NCBI GenBank assembly: GCA_963677215.1
Contig: OY781919.1
Coordinates: forward strand, 3,472,001-3,536,000
Direction of reading: 5' to 3'
Length of the DNA stretch: 64,000 bases
DNA from: G963676795 sp963677215
GTDB taxonomy: Bacteria; Desulfobacterota; Desulfuromonadia; Desulfuromonadales; Geopsychrobacteraceae
Shown: piece by piece, positions 42,945 through 52,678 of the stretch
Layout: every line of letters starts with the position of its first letter
Position numbering within the stretch: position 1 is the first letter of the stretch
Translations under genes and position numbers: made by a program
The notes under the pieces: model-generated
What the model saw: the letters and a program-made list of their open reading frames with translations, nothing else
Database searches by the model: none
What the model was told of the DNA's origin: nothing

Positions 42945-44825
42945 TCAGGCATTTGTTTCCTCAACCACTTCCTCATCCGAGTCTTCAACTGTCGGAGACA
43001 ATGGCAGTTGCGTTGACATGAAAACCCGGCTTTTCAACCTTTCCTTCAAGTTTGACCTCCGTTTCTCATAGAATTCCCTGAATGCCTCAAACTCCAAGCC
43101 GATTCCTTCAACAAGTAGATCCTGTGCTCGCAGGTTTACATTCGGGTCATTGAGCCATTCCGACAAAGGTCTGTCGTTCTTTGAGAGATTCTGCGAGTCG
43201 TTGAGCAAATGAAGATTTGCCATGGAATTCCAATGTCCCGCATCAGAGAAAAATCCGAGTAGCGTCTCGTCATTTTGGAGGAAGTTGTGCGACTTGAGCG
43301 CCTTTTTTTCAAAAGCACTACGGGGATGCAGATGGTCAATGTGGAAGACCTCGGTCGAACTCATTTCAGGGAAAAGAAGGTGCAGAAGTGCTCGACAACG
43401 GCCTTCTCCATGCTGAATGTCCAGCAGACTTTCAATGTAGTCATCATCGAAACGTAGGTCTTTGTTCGTGGCCTTATATCGCTCGATAATCGCTTCCAAA
43501 GGAAACGCTGTTTTTTGAATGTTGTCCCGTAAAACGTCGCGCATACTTGTCAGAATTGAATCCGCTTGCCCACCAAAAACTCCTTTGAGCAAGGCCATAT
43601 AAAACCATTGGCTGATCTTCGACCGTTGCTCATGACACTTGGCCAAGTTATTGATGTTGCGGTATAAAGGTCGACTGTCTTCGTTTTGCTTGTACAGATA
43701 GAAGCAAATTGGAATCACGGCATTTTTGGATGTCAACGACTGTGGGTTGATGCCAAGACGACGCACAAGAAGGAAGGTGGCCTTGATGCAGTCTTTTATG
43801 GATTGCCACTCGGACTGAATTTTCTTCACCTGCTCAGCCTTGAAATTTTTGACCTTGAAGCGGACATCCGCGTCAGTAAGCATTAAGCAGGTTTTTAGAA
43901 TCCAATCCCGTTCAATGTAAAATCCCATGTCAATGCTTTGATGGATATGGTTTGTCAAATTATCGAGCTCTTGACGAAAATCCCCATCCCAGTTTGCTAC
44001 AGCGATCGACATCAGTAAGTCTGAAAACGCCAGCTTGGTTCCACCGCTATTGGTTCGAATAAAGACATCGAGTACGTGATCAATCTCCTGACTGGTTTCA
44101 TTGAAATAATGGATAATCTTCTGCGCCCTGATCACATCGTAGAGTTGAGAGAGGGTCTCTTGAGCAAATTCGTTATCGGATAAGCCCACAGAGTCAAGAA
44201 AGGGTCTTACGACTTTGTTCCATATCTGGCTCCCTCCATCAACCTGTGGAAATTCTAAAATCTTGTGCAAACAGAACCAGTGATGCTCTTTTGGTTCAGC
44301 CAATGAATCCTGATATTGTTTTTCTGTCAGGAACCGGAAATTGTATTTCATTAGCGAATCATCATCGTCTGAAATCACTGGCTGCTTGAGATCGAGATAC
44401 AGCTTTCTCGGCGGCAGTATGTTTTCATCCATGGTCCCCGGCCACCAAACCCGAGGCTGCTTATATGCATATGTACTGCACAAACCTATGTACAAGGACG
44501 TCAGCCTTTGCTGGCCATCAATTATAGCTTTGAAATCTTTGAAGCTGGCGCTGGTCTTTACGTATGGATTCTCTTCATTGAACCTCTGGCAGTAATACTT
44601 CAGAAACTCATAAAATTTATATTCGTTTTTGATGTGGTCACTTTTGATTTCCCACATCATGAACGTGTTGATAGGATATCCGCGCATGATCGAATCGAAC
44701 AAAACGCAGATCTGATGACTGCTCCAAACAAACTTACGCTGAATGGCTGGCAATAGGTAATCCCGGTTATTTATCGCATCAATCGCTTCCTTGATGCTTA
44801 TTGCTCTTTCATATTCACCTGCCAT
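42945..44825 (-). CDS. DUF262/HNH (GmrSD-like) protein
   Basis: The 626-residue protein has an N-terminal DUF262 domain (AINNRDYLLPAIQRKFVWSS, then the DGQQR motif in IIDGQQRLTSLYIGL at about residue 100) and a C-terminal HNH-type nuclease region (FHIDHLHPRSAFEKKAL, about residues 490-510). This is the arrangement of single-chain GmrSD type IV restriction enzymes, which use NTP to cut modified DNA, and of related defence proteins. It starts 13 nt after qatD and seems to be in the same operon. Confidence 0.88.
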   Translation of the reverse strand: MAGEYERAISIKEAIDAINNRDYLLPAIQRKFVWSSHQICVLFDSIMRGYPINTFMMWEIKSDHIKNEYKFYEFLKYYCQRFNEENPYVKTSASFKDFKAIIDGQQRLTSLYIGLCSTYAYKQPRVWWPGTMDENILPPRKLYLDLKQPVISDDDDSLMKYNFRFLTEKQYQDSLAEPKEHHWFCLHKILEFPQVDGGSQIWNKVVRPFLDSVGLSDNEFAQETLSQLYDVIRAQKIIHYFNETSQEIDHVLDVFIRTNSGGTKLAFSDLLMSIAVANWDGDFRQELDNLTNHIHQSIDMGFYIERDWILKTCLMLTDADVRFKVKNFKAEQVKKIQSEWQSIKDCIKATFLLVRRLGINPQSLTSKNAVIPICFYLYKQNEDSRPLYRNINNLAKCHEQRSKISQWFYMALLKGVFGGQADSILTSMRDVLRDNIQKTAFPLEAIIERYKATNKDLRFDDDYIESLLDIQHGEGRCRALLHLLFPEMSSTEVFHIDHLHPRSAFEKKALKSHNFLQNDETLLGFFSDAGHWNSMANLHLLNDSQNLSKNDRPLSEWLNDPNVNLRAQDLLVEGIGLEFEAFREFYEKRRSNLKERLKSRVFMSTQLPLSPTVEDSDEEVVEETNA

Positions 44826-44838
44826 AAATCAGCTCCAT

Positions 44839-45567
44839 TTAGATATCTATTATCTTTTTACAATTGTTCAAAACCATCTGTTCTGCTTCGTTGCGAGAGA
44901 CATTCCATATATCACTCAAGGCAGAGCATACGTCCATCGCTTCCCAAGGCATGATAGGTTTGCCATTCAGAGTGGCAAAAGGTCCGTCTGATTCCGGCAA
45001 CACCAACTCTGAAGGGATTCTCGAAGCCAGGTCTTTGCCTTTTTTGCTTTTTAGCATCAGTGAATTGACGCTGAAGTAACACCTCATTTCGATGGCTGCT
45101 TTCACTTCGGTAATCGATCCGGAAAACCAGTGAAGTATTGGTGTGCCACAACTCGGATACTTTTTGATGATTGACAACACCTTGGAAGCGGCACCTCTCG
45201 AATGAATACTGATGATTCGGCCTCCGGCTTTTTCACACTCTCGGATCGCGCTATCAAAAATCAGTTCTTGTTTCTCGAATGTCTTCAAATACCTTGAAGA
45301 GCCATCGATCCCAATTTCTCCGATGAAGTCCGCCTTATGGATCGAACTTATTAGAAGGTCCAGCTCACCGAACTTTTGATCAGCGACTTCAGGATGCAAA
45401 CCGAGAGCGACCTTGATGTTATCATGTCCCTTGAAAACTTGAGAGGTCGCCAGCCATGCCCTTGGACTGGTTGTAACTGCCAGTGTGAAATGGTTTTCTT
45501 TATTGACCCGGGCAAGGATATCGAGCGCGTTTGGGTATAAATCAAGGTGTGTATGCAGATCTATCAT
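44839..45567 (-). CDS. qatD: Qat anti-phage system TatD-like hydrolase QatD
   Basis: The 242-residue protein has the TatD metal-dependent hydrolase pattern: HTHLD (residues 4-8), GLHPE near 76, GEIGID near 100, ISIHSRG near 130, LHWFSG near 157 and ESDGPF near 206. In the Qat system (QueC-like, ATPase, TatD) this nuclease-like subunit is one of four required parts. It overlaps qatC by 4 nt and is in the usual last position. Confidence 0.92.
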   Translation of the reverse strand: MIDLHTHLDLYPNALDILARVNKENHFTLAVTTSPRAWLATSQVFKGHDNIKVALGLHPEVADQKFGELDLLISSIHKADFIGEIGIDGSSRYLKTFEKQELIFDSAIRECEKAGGRIISIHSRGAASKVLSIIKKYPSCGTPILHWFSGSITEVKAAIEMRCYFSVNSLMLKSKKGKDLASRIPSELVLPESDGPFATLNGKPIMPWEAMDVCSALSDIWNVSRNEAEQMVLNNCKKIIDI

Positions 45568-46865
45568 ATCACCCCTTTCCCCAGTAAAAGTTCTTTAACC
45601 TCACTAAGCCCTCGTGAAAAGACTTCTTCGAAGTCACTCCGACTCTGGTGGTCGGCAAAAGACAGATTTCCTGAAATCACACGGTGAATTCCAGATTGGT
45701 CGGCAACCAAACATGCATTGGCAGCGGCACCTACATCATCGGGGTTCCCATGATTTATTCGTTCTAATTGTTCTGAATAATAGCCGCCTGACGTTTGGTC
45801 GGCTTCTCCCCAGCGTTGAAATGCAGCCCTCCGAACCAAGCAAGGAACACATCTGCCGCAATGTTGCATCTTGTACACTCGATATTTCCCACAACTCACA
45901 GATTGAAAAACCAACTCCTTCAAAAGCGGTTGATTTTTGCATTCTGCCAACACCTCTCCTTTTGTCTTGAACTGATAGGGCATTATGAGGTTCAGATTAA
46001 TTCCTACTTCATTCCAGATACTCTGAATTCCTTTTAAGTAAACGGGATGAGTGGTCTTGGTACTGAAACTGCCCATGCGACCTGAATTGAGCGGTATGTT
46101 CAGACTGATAAACCCATTTTCAGGAACGTATATGTCAGCTGGGGAGCCTGACTGTGTTTCAATAGCAGATGCAGCCAAGGCCGCGAAGGCAAAGAAAATG
46201 ATCGACCGTCCTCTTGTCGACCCTTCGGATTCATCATCAGGTAGGTGGATATTATGATTCCATTGGAAGTGATGACTTTCTGGACGGATTCTCTCAGCAT
46301 AGGCCCTTTGAGTATCAGCATCTCCTCTAACCACCTGAGAAACAAAAATGGGACAGTGACCTTCGGTCACGAGATCAATCGCTCCGGCCAAACTATCTAC
46401 ACCGCCGGATAGTAAACAAACGCAATCTTCATCAAAGTCAGTGGATTCAAAAAGGTTGAACTCTCTATCTGGCTGAACGGGAAGAGAAACACCTCCATCT
46501 TTGAAAGTAAGAGACCAAAAATCCCCTGTAAGAAATCTCAGCGTTTTTTCAAATTCCTGCTTTGCAGGCTCCCAAACACTTGGATTACAGAGGTGAACGG
46601 TTAAATCTATTTGCCGAGTCCACCCATCCGCGCTGTCTTTTCTTGTGAGCGAATTATCGGCGGACGCGACCGACAATGCGATGGTGTTGAAATCCCAGAT
46701 ATTTTCTGAAGGCCGCAGCCCGGCTCTTTGTATGTCTCTTATCAAGGTCGAACCGAAATAACCGACATTCTCCCTTCGACAATTCGAGTAAATCGAGAAA
46801 TATTTCGTATTTTCCTCAAGCGACTGTGGGATGAGGTTTTCCGGAGCACAAACGATCTTTCTCAT
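45564..46865 (-). CDS. qatC: Qat anti-phage system QueC-like protein QatC
   Basis: The 433-residue protein has the PP-loop of QueC-type enzymes in CVCLLSGGVDSLAGAIDL (SGGVDS, residues 153-158) and a zinc-binding cysteine cluster (CGKYRVYKMQHCGRCVPC, about residues 325-345). QueC makes 7-cyano-7-deazaguanine; the Qat version has a longer N-terminal part (about 140 residues) of its own, and its substrate is not established. It overlaps qatB and qatD by 4 nt each. Confidence 0.93.
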   Translation of the reverse strand: MRKIVCAPENLIPQSLEENTKYFSIYSNCRRENVGYFGSTLIRDIQRAGLRPSENIWDFNTIALSVASADNSLTRKDSADGWTRQIDLTVHLCNPSVWEPAKQEFEKTLRFLTGDFWSLTFKDGGVSLPVQPDREFNLFESTDFDEDCVCLLSGGVDSLAGAIDLVTEGHCPIFVSQVVRGDADTQRAYAERIRPESHHFQWNHNIHLPDDESEGSTRGRSIIFFAFAALAASAIETQSGSPADIYVPENGFISLNIPLNSGRMGSFSTKTTHPVYLKGIQSIWNEVGINLNLIMPYQFKTKGEVLAECKNQPLLKELVFQSVSCGKYRVYKMQHCGRCVPCLVRRAAFQRWGEADQTSGGYYSEQLERINHGNPDDVGAAANACLVADQSGIHRVISGNLSFADHQSRSDFEEVFSRGLSEVKELLLGKGVI

Positions 46866-47710
46866 GCTTCCTCCTCGAACACTTCGAAAGTGATCTTTAT
46901 TGCTGATTGAAGCAGCGAGTTCATTTCTGCTTTTGTCGGGTTGGATGTATCCTTTCTCAGCTCCTGTATCTGGGCGGAGATTTCAGACTTTAGATAATCC
47001 CGCATATCATTCATTCTGGAAACGGCTTCCCTTGGGGAATATCTATCACTTTCAAATAGCTGACCGATATCCAGATTGAGTCGATTGAATGCCTCGTTGG
47101 CCATGAACAGTTCCATCACAGTCCAAATGCTGTCGTTATCCATGTTGAGCAAATCAACATTGGGATCGATCGTCAACAGGTCTGACATCGCCTGAGCCAT
47201 AGAGTCCCTGCAAGACTCCTCTTCAAGGCTGCCTCCTGTTGATATCACTTGATCTATGATTTCATCGGCAACTTCATATGCCGAAAGGTTCTTCGAGGTG
47301 AGCTGATTTACCCAGTCCCTGACTTTGGTATCTGCACTGTCACGGACGCCTTGAAGGAAATTGAAGAGCCCTGCACCGGCAGACGTTGACGTCCGCATTC
47401 GACTGGCAACTTTAGATGCTCCTCCCATACCTTTTCGGGAATAGCTTCCCAACGCTTTCTTTAAGGAACCCCGATCACCACTGCTTGCATATTCACCAAG
47501 GTGCCGTCGTGCATTGCCAAATCGCCTTGGGGGAGCCATCTCCACAGTTTGTGCAGTAGGTTCGGTTTGCTGAGGATTCTGATCTGGCTGAGCAGGCTCA
47601 CCGGAAATTTGCTCCAATGGCGACCCGATTTCCGAGGCAACAGAACTTAGCCAAGGGGGATCAAATGGAACGCCGCTTCCGGGACCTGAACTTGACGAAG
47701 AGGTTCCCAT
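46862..47710 (-). CDS. qatB: Qat anti-phage system protein QatB
   Basis: The 282-residue protein starts MGTSSSSSGPGSGVPFDPPW, a low-complexity start typical of QatB, followed by a helical C-terminal part (about residues 80-282). It has no known enzyme motif. It is encoded between qatA and qatC, sharing 1 nt with qatA and 4 nt with qatC. Its role in the complex is not known. Confidence 0.9.
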   Translation of the reverse strand: MGTSSSSSGPGSGVPFDPPWLSSVASEIGSPLEQISGEPAQPDQNPQQTEPTAQTVEMAPPRRFGNARRHLGEYASSGDRGSLKKALGSYSRKGMGGASKVASRMRTSTSAGAGLFNFLQGVRDSADTKVRDWVNQLTSKNLSAYEVADEIIDQVISTGGSLEEESCRDSMAQAMSDLLTIDPNVDLLNMDNDSIWTVMELFMANEAFNRLNLDIGQLFESDRYSPREAVSRMNDMRDYLKSEISAQIQELRKDTSNPTKAEMNSLLQSAIKITFEVFEEEA

Positions 47711-49575
47711 TACTTTTTCCTCCCGGCTGTATTGATAGCTTTCTTTACAGGTGCAGGCGAGCTGTCATCCTGTTCCCAGCGAGCCAACAGCTCCTTTGCC
47801 CATGTCTCGTTGCGTAATTGAGGTATCAATGGTGCGGGTCTTTTTCCAGCGGGGATTTCATCAAGCATTGCAATGAAAGAAGTGGCCAATTCAGGAAACG
47901 CCTTGGGGAGGTGTAACGCTTGAACGATAACGGCGGATTCCCATTGCTGGTTTCTGGCTCGTCGTTTCATTCGCGTTAGGATTTTTTCCGACTCAATCGC
48001 TCCAATCTGCTTGATGTTGGTGATAAGCGGCTGCAAAAGCCCCTTGGCTTCACAGAGGGCTGACAATAGCTCTCTACCATCAGGAGAAAGCTCATCGAAA
48101 CTGGCAAGGGATATTGCCTTGTCCCGGCTCAAATAGAGCAGCGGTCGCAAATCAATTTCAGACAGCGGTGGGTTCAACTTCAACCAGTCTGAAATAAATG
48201 GAGCTTTCCACGACTCATGTGGAAATGTGAGTTCTTCAGCTTTGGCGACCTTTTCTTCAAGCTCCTGAAGAAATTTCGGCTTACCGTCCTCACTATCGCC
48301 GACCTGTTTGGCAAGATACTCAAACGCAGCGGCAGGGGCGCATCTTTCAAATATCTGCAACTTAACCAGCTCCTCAAAGGAAACGCTCATCTCTTGAGCT
48401 CTGGCAACTGATTCCCGAATAATGAGGTTATTCAGGAATCTCTTGATGAGTCTCGGATTGCCCGCGATGTGATCTGAGGTAGCCATGATATTGGCAAGCT
48501 GGTCCGCAAGATCGATTTGAATCACAAGCTTTGAAGCTGCATCGCCATAAGCGTCTTCGATTACCTTTTTGGTTAGGCCACCAGCCCACGATTTCTTGAT
48601 GGCACTGACAATTGCATCGTGACCTTTGTCTTTCTCTTCCTGCGTGATTTGACCACGCCGTTGAGCGAGATCAGCCAAAAGCAAAATCAGATATCCCTTG
48701 ACCTCATTGGCACCCAGCCGAGGGACCCTGAGCGGAATCTGGATCAGTTTATCGAAGTAACTTGTTACAAGTTCATCGCTGAGGTCGATATTGCCGAAGT
48801 GGGATCTCACCGCATTTCGGATCATCTGTTCGTCTGCTGCAATGATGAATGCCGTTTGAGGAACCAGAAGCAATAACCGCATGGCCTCAAGTGTCGAGAT
48901 CGCCGTATTGGGTAAACACCGATCGAGATCATCGACCAAGACAATCAACGTTAATTCGAGTTTTTTGAGCAACTCCTGAAATAGTGCTCTAAGAGCCTCT
49001 ATCTCCTTCGGAACTGACTTTTCTTCTTTATCATTCAGGAGTTTCTGCAGATCAGGCGCAACCTGATTATAGGATTCCTTGATCTTACTCAGATCCTCTT
49101 GACTCGGCATTCCGCTTTGACCTAACAAACCACTGATCGCGCCGATAAAAGAACCGACTGGTCCAGCGACAGCACCGCCGGTAATGATACCAGTGGCAAC
49201 CGGAGCCATGAATTTTGCAGTTCTCAACCAATTGATGCGCTTGATAAACTCTTTGGCCTTGTCGACGCAGGTTTTACGCGCTTCTGACTCTTCCATTATT
49301 TTGTCGGCCACTTTTTGGAGAAGCGCCATGCGAGCGTCATCGTAACCTTGATAAAGCCAAGCATTGAAATTGATGAAGATGTAGTTTTTCCCACCATCAA
49401 GACTTTTGAGGGATTCACCGATCATCTGAACAAGAGAGGATTTGCCGACACCCCAGCTTCCTGAAACTCCAATAGAGACAGGCTGACCATTTCCGTCTTT
49501 GATCATTTGGGCTGCCGTATCCGCGACAACCTTGAAATTCAATAGGTCTTGAGTTGTTTCTACATCATTCCACAT
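47710..49575 (-). CDS. qatA: Qat anti-phage system KAP-type ATPase QatA
   Basis: The 621-residue protein is a KAP-family P-loop NTPase. Walker A is GVSGSWGVGKSS (residues 36-47), Walker B is LIVLVDDLDRCLP (about 235), and a hydrophobic stretch rich in Gly/Ala (APVATGIITGGAVAGPVG, about 125-142) interrupts the domain, as usual in KAP ATPases, which are often membrane-linked. It is the first qat gene, 15 nt after vsr. Confidence 0.93.
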   Translation of the reverse strand: MWNDVETTQDLLNFKVVADTAAQMIKDGNGQPVSIGVSGSWGVGKSSLVQMIGESLKSLDGGKNYIFINFNAWLYQGYDDARMALLQKVADKIMEESEARKTCVDKAKEFIKRINWLRTAKFMAPVATGIITGGAVAGPVGSFIGAISGLLGQSGMPSQEDLSKIKESYNQVAPDLQKLLNDKEEKSVPKEIEALRALFQELLKKLELTLIVLVDDLDRCLPNTAISTLEAMRLLLLVPQTAFIIAADEQMIRNAVRSHFGNIDLSDELVTSYFDKLIQIPLRVPRLGANEVKGYLILLLADLAQRRGQITQEEKDKGHDAIVSAIKKSWAGGLTKKVIEDAYGDAASKLVIQIDLADQLANIMATSDHIAGNPRLIKRFLNNLIIRESVARAQEMSVSFEELVKLQIFERCAPAAAFEYLAKQVGDSEDGKPKFLQELEEKVAKAEELTFPHESWKAPFISDWLKLNPPLSEIDLRPLLYLSRDKAISLASFDELSPDGRELLSALCEAKGLLQPLITNIKQIGAIESEKILTRMKRRARNQQWESAVIVQALHLPKAFPELATSFIAMLDEIPAGKRPAPLIPQLRNETWAKELLARWEQDDSSPAPVKKAINTAGRKK

Positions 49576-49590
49576 GGTTGATCCTTTATT

Positions 49591-50019
49591 TCAGGTTGTC
49601 TCGTTCATTCGATAGAGCAAAAACTCCCGTATCTTTTCAAAAAGGTCATTCTCAGCAGCTTTCTTTAGTTCGCATTCCCACACGGTCATTACACGCCAAC
49701 CGGCCGCTTCGAGGTCACTGACATTCTTTTTGTCCCGTTCAATATTGGCTTCGAATTTTGCCTTCCAGAAGTCCTCACGCGTCGAAGGCGTCGTGGTCTG
49801 TTTACAGCCATGCCGGTGCCAGAAACAGCCATGCACGAAGATGACGGCCTTGTATTTCGGGAAGACCAGATCCGGAGAGCCGGGTAGTTTCTTATCATGC
49901 AGTCGATACCGAAAACCCATCCCGTGCAGCGCTTTTCTGAGACGCATTTCGGGCTTGGTGTCCTTTTGAGGGACACTTTTCATGATCTTGGAACGGGTTT
50001 TGGTGTCGACTGTATCCAT
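49591..50019 (-). CDS. vsr: Very-short-patch-repair-type endonuclease
   Basis: The 142-residue protein matches Vsr: TRSKIMKSVPQKDTKPEMRL, GFRYRLHDKKLPGSPDLVFP (catalytic Asp in PGSPDLVF) and VIFVHGCFWHRHGC with the metal-site histidines/cysteine. Vsr nicks at T:G mismatches that arise from deaminated 5-methylcytosine. The ATG at 50019 forms a TAATG overlap with drmC and has AGGGA upstream; a longer frame to 50214 overlaps drmC. It lies between DISARM and Qat genes. No cytosine-5 methyltransferase is seen nearby, although Vsr usually accompanies one. Confidence 0.9.
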   Translation of the reverse strand: MDTVDTKTRSKIMKSVPQKDTKPEMRLRKALHGMGFRYRLHDKKLPGSPDLVFPKYKAVIFVHGCFWHRHGCKQTTTPSTREDFWKAKFEANIERDKKNVSDLEAAGWRVMTVWECELKKAAENDLFEKIREFLLYRMNETT

Positions 50020-50792
50020 TAGATTTTCCCTATCACTCCCGTCGTCACCAAGGCTTCCAGATGCCGTTCGAGTTTTTCCGGCAGGTTGCCTCCACGGACC
50101 AGCACTCCCAGTTCCATGTTGTTTTCCATGGCCGCTCTGGTGAGGTTGGCACTCGTGATGAAAGCGAGGGAGCCATCGGCAACGGCGCATTTTGCATGGA
50201 CGGCACCGTTCCAACGGTCAGAGGATTTCGATTCGGAATTCCACGCATAGACGTTGGCCGACGGAATCGCCTTTTTGAAAGCATCTATCGAGTCGATATC
50301 GATCTTGCCTCCATGGGCCTTCGACGATTCCAGCAGGATGTCGATTTTGACGTTCCTGCCGACCGCATCCTGCAGAGCCTTTTTGACCGAGTCGATGTCA
50401 TAGGCGACGAAGCTGACAATGAAGAGCCGCCACCTCGCGGAGCCAATGACCTCGAGTAAAACCTGTTCTGTATGCCGGGAAGCGACCAGCCCCGTGAAAG
50501 GACCTGTCCAGACCATTTCGACGGCTTCCCGCTTTTCCATGATCGAAGCCGTTCCGGATGCGCCACGCAAAGCGGCGGCAAGTTCCAGAGGTGATACCCG
50601 GGGATCTTTTTTCCACGCCTTTTCAAGGGCGTTCATCATCGGTTTGTTGGCTGCCGGGCCGAAGCCCGAACTCGCCTTGTAGAACTCGTCCACCGAAGAC
50701 AGTCCGGCTATCTTGTCCGCTATCGCGTTTACCCGGTCGGGATGAAGTTCGATCCCGATGTCGGCTATGGCTTTCCAGATATCGGTATTCAT
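50019..50792 (-). CDS. drmC: DISARM system phospholipase-D-like protein DrmC
   Basis: The 257-residue protein has one PLD-type motif, HAKCAVADGSLAFITSANLT (about residues 196-215), with the HxK catalytic pair. PLD-fold nucleases act on DNA, but in DISARM DrmC is reported as dispensable for some phages. It shares 1 nt with both neighbours (drmB and vsr). Confidence 0.92.
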   Translation of the reverse strand: MNTDIWKAIADIGIELHPDRVNAIADKIAGLSSVDEFYKASSGFGPAANKPMMNALEKAWKKDPRVSPLELAAALRGASGTASIMEKREAVEMVWTGPFTGLVASRHTEQVLLEVIGSARWRLFIVSFVAYDIDSVKKALQDAVGRNVKIDILLESSKAHGGKIDIDSIDAFKKAIPSANVYAWNSESKSSDRWNGAVHAKCAVADGSLAFITSANLTRAAMENNMELGVLVRGGNLPEKLERHLEALVTTGVIGKI

Positions 50793-52678
50793 TACTTCTC
50801 CGCCGATCCGTATGGAGCCTGTTCCTCAGCGACGCAATAGTAGTCCTTGGTCACTTTTCTAAAGAAGGCTGCATCCTTGCATTCGAACGTTTCCACCAGC
50901 AATGCCCTGTCCAGATATCGATTTCCTCTTTCACAGGATGTTTCGGCCACGAATGTACAGGCGTGGCACGAAGCCGCATGGAGGGATCTATCTTCACTTG
51001 GGTTGTGTTCGGAGCAGAGAGGGTCGGACGAACACACCATTGATCTGTTCAGCGCCTGTTCGATCAGACGGCCGAGGTTCTCGGGCTTTCCAAGATCGAC
51101 CAGACCACCGAGCGTTCCATCGGAATCTGCAGCGGCGGTGTAGATGAGAATCCCGGCCATTGGAGACTCTCCGGTACCGGCATAGATCCGTTCCCGAATA
51201 CTTGCCGCGTTGTAACCACATTCCAATGCAAGCTCCCTGATCAACAGGTGGGCGAATGAGTGCAGCATGGTATATCTGATTCCGGGGTAACCGACTTCCG
51301 GATCGAGACCACGGGCGTTCCTCCAGCCACGGTGACCTTGTTCGATTTTCTGGTCTCTGCGTTTGACGGCTTCCAGCTTTTCCCAGTCGGAAATGGCCTT
51401 TTCGTTGAAACGAATGAATATTCCTTCCCCATGGACCTCACCGGCAGGAATCCAGCTCGGTCTTCCTTTACAGAGGTCAGCCATCGGTGGTCGCTCGTCT
51501 TCGTCAGCCGACTCCTCGGGAGCTTCCACACGGGTATACCCAATCAATGCGTTCACTTCTCTCAAGCGCTCAAGCAAGAGAACCGAATCCAAAACATCCT
51601 TGTAAGGTTCCGGTCTCGCGACCTTGCTGCTCAAAAAGTGAGGCCAGTCCGTCGGTGGGTTCGGGGATATCAATACATCCCACTCAGGTCCCTTGATGTC
51701 ACCTTCGGAAACGATCTCGGTGGCGTTTCCATCTTTTCGATCCTGTACCGCCAGCCAGATTTCATCCGCCTGATATTTATCGATTCCGGGGAGGCTGTTG
51801 GTCTTGGTCAGGGTCTTTACGATGATCTTGATCTCATCGACAGAATCGGCATCCGCAAAATAGTCCCATCCATCGAGAATCAACTGGGACAACTGGTTCT
51901 TCTCGAGAGGGATGGCCAACACGGAAAGCGTGATCGGGAACCAACTGTTAGTGGCCCCCAAAAGAACAGCCCGAGGCTGCTCGTTGCAGTCCGCATCGAA
52001 TTTGTCGAGATGAGGATGACGGCCTCGGCAAGCCGGAAGGTTTTCCTGACCGCTTTTACCAAAGGCTTTGGCCAACTGTTTCGAAGCACCACAAGCATCG
52101 CATTTGACCCAGAGGTTTTCGGTCTGCAGCGAAGCCCCTGACTCGAAGAAACGCAGCGTTCCCCTGCAATCGGATTGCCCGCCATGCACGAACCAGTGCC
52201 AAGGAAAATCGTCCAAATGACCGTTACGGCAAGCCAGCAGAAAACGCGCTGGAACGGCATCGGCATTTGCACCCTTGATACAGTTCGTATGGACGAAGTG
52301 GGTCAGTTCCGGCCTGTAAGGGTTGGCCTTGATATTGAACAGTCCGGAGTCGTATTCAGCCAGAAGCCCGCACTTCACGCAGCGAAGCCAACGCGGAAAC
52401 GGTCTGACCGGAACGCCGACTTTACCTTCGGCGGAAAATGGGCTCGCACCTTCGTCATTCAAGAATGGTGGTATCCGCAGGTGGGTTACCTGCGGCCCGA
52501 GCACTCGACGCACGGCAGCCAGCAATCGGGCTTCTTCAACAGGTGGACATCGGTCGATATCCCATCTGTCCAGTCCCATCGTGATCACGGACAAATTGGG
52601 TAGGTCGATCAACGCACCCGGTCCGTAGGTCCACAACAGCTGGCTCGGTCTAACTTGTCCTACTGGATGTGTACTCAT
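50792..52678 (-). CDS. drmB: DISARM system DUF1998 protein DrmB
   Basis: The 628-residue protein carries the DUF1998 helicase-associated domain (LHSFAHLLIRELALECGYN, about residues 472-490) and a C-terminal cysteine-rich zinc region (CSSDPLCSEHNPSEDRSLHA and CHAC...CERGNRYLDRA, about 550-595). Additional cysteine pairs occur earlier (CVKC, CDACGASK). DrmB forms the core complex with DrmA. The drmA-drmB overlap is 4 nt. Confidence 0.93.
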   Translation of the reverse strand: MSTHPVGQVRPSQLLWTYGPGALIDLPNLSVITMGLDRWDIDRCPPVEEARLLAAVRRVLGPQVTHLRIPPFLNDEGASPFSAEGKVGVPVRPFPRWLRCVKCGLLAEYDSGLFNIKANPYRPELTHFVHTNCIKGANADAVPARFLLACRNGHLDDFPWHWFVHGGQSDCRGTLRFFESGASLQTENLWVKCDACGASKQLAKAFGKSGQENLPACRGRHPHLDKFDADCNEQPRAVLLGATNSWFPITLSVLAIPLEKNQLSQLILDGWDYFADADSVDEIKIIVKTLTKTNSLPGIDKYQADEIWLAVQDRKDGNATEIVSEGDIKGPEWDVLISPNPPTDWPHFLSSKVARPEPYKDVLDSVLLLERLREVNALIGYTRVEAPEESADEDERPPMADLCKGRPSWIPAGEVHGEGIFIRFNEKAISDWEKLEAVKRRDQKIEQGHRGWRNARGLDPEVGYPGIRYTMLHSFAHLLIRELALECGYNAASIRERIYAGTGESPMAGILIYTAAADSDGTLGGLVDLGKPENLGRLIEQALNRSMVCSSDPLCSEHNPSEDRSLHAASCHACTFVAETSCERGNRYLDRALLVETFECKDAAFFRKVTKDYYCVAEEQAPYGSAEK

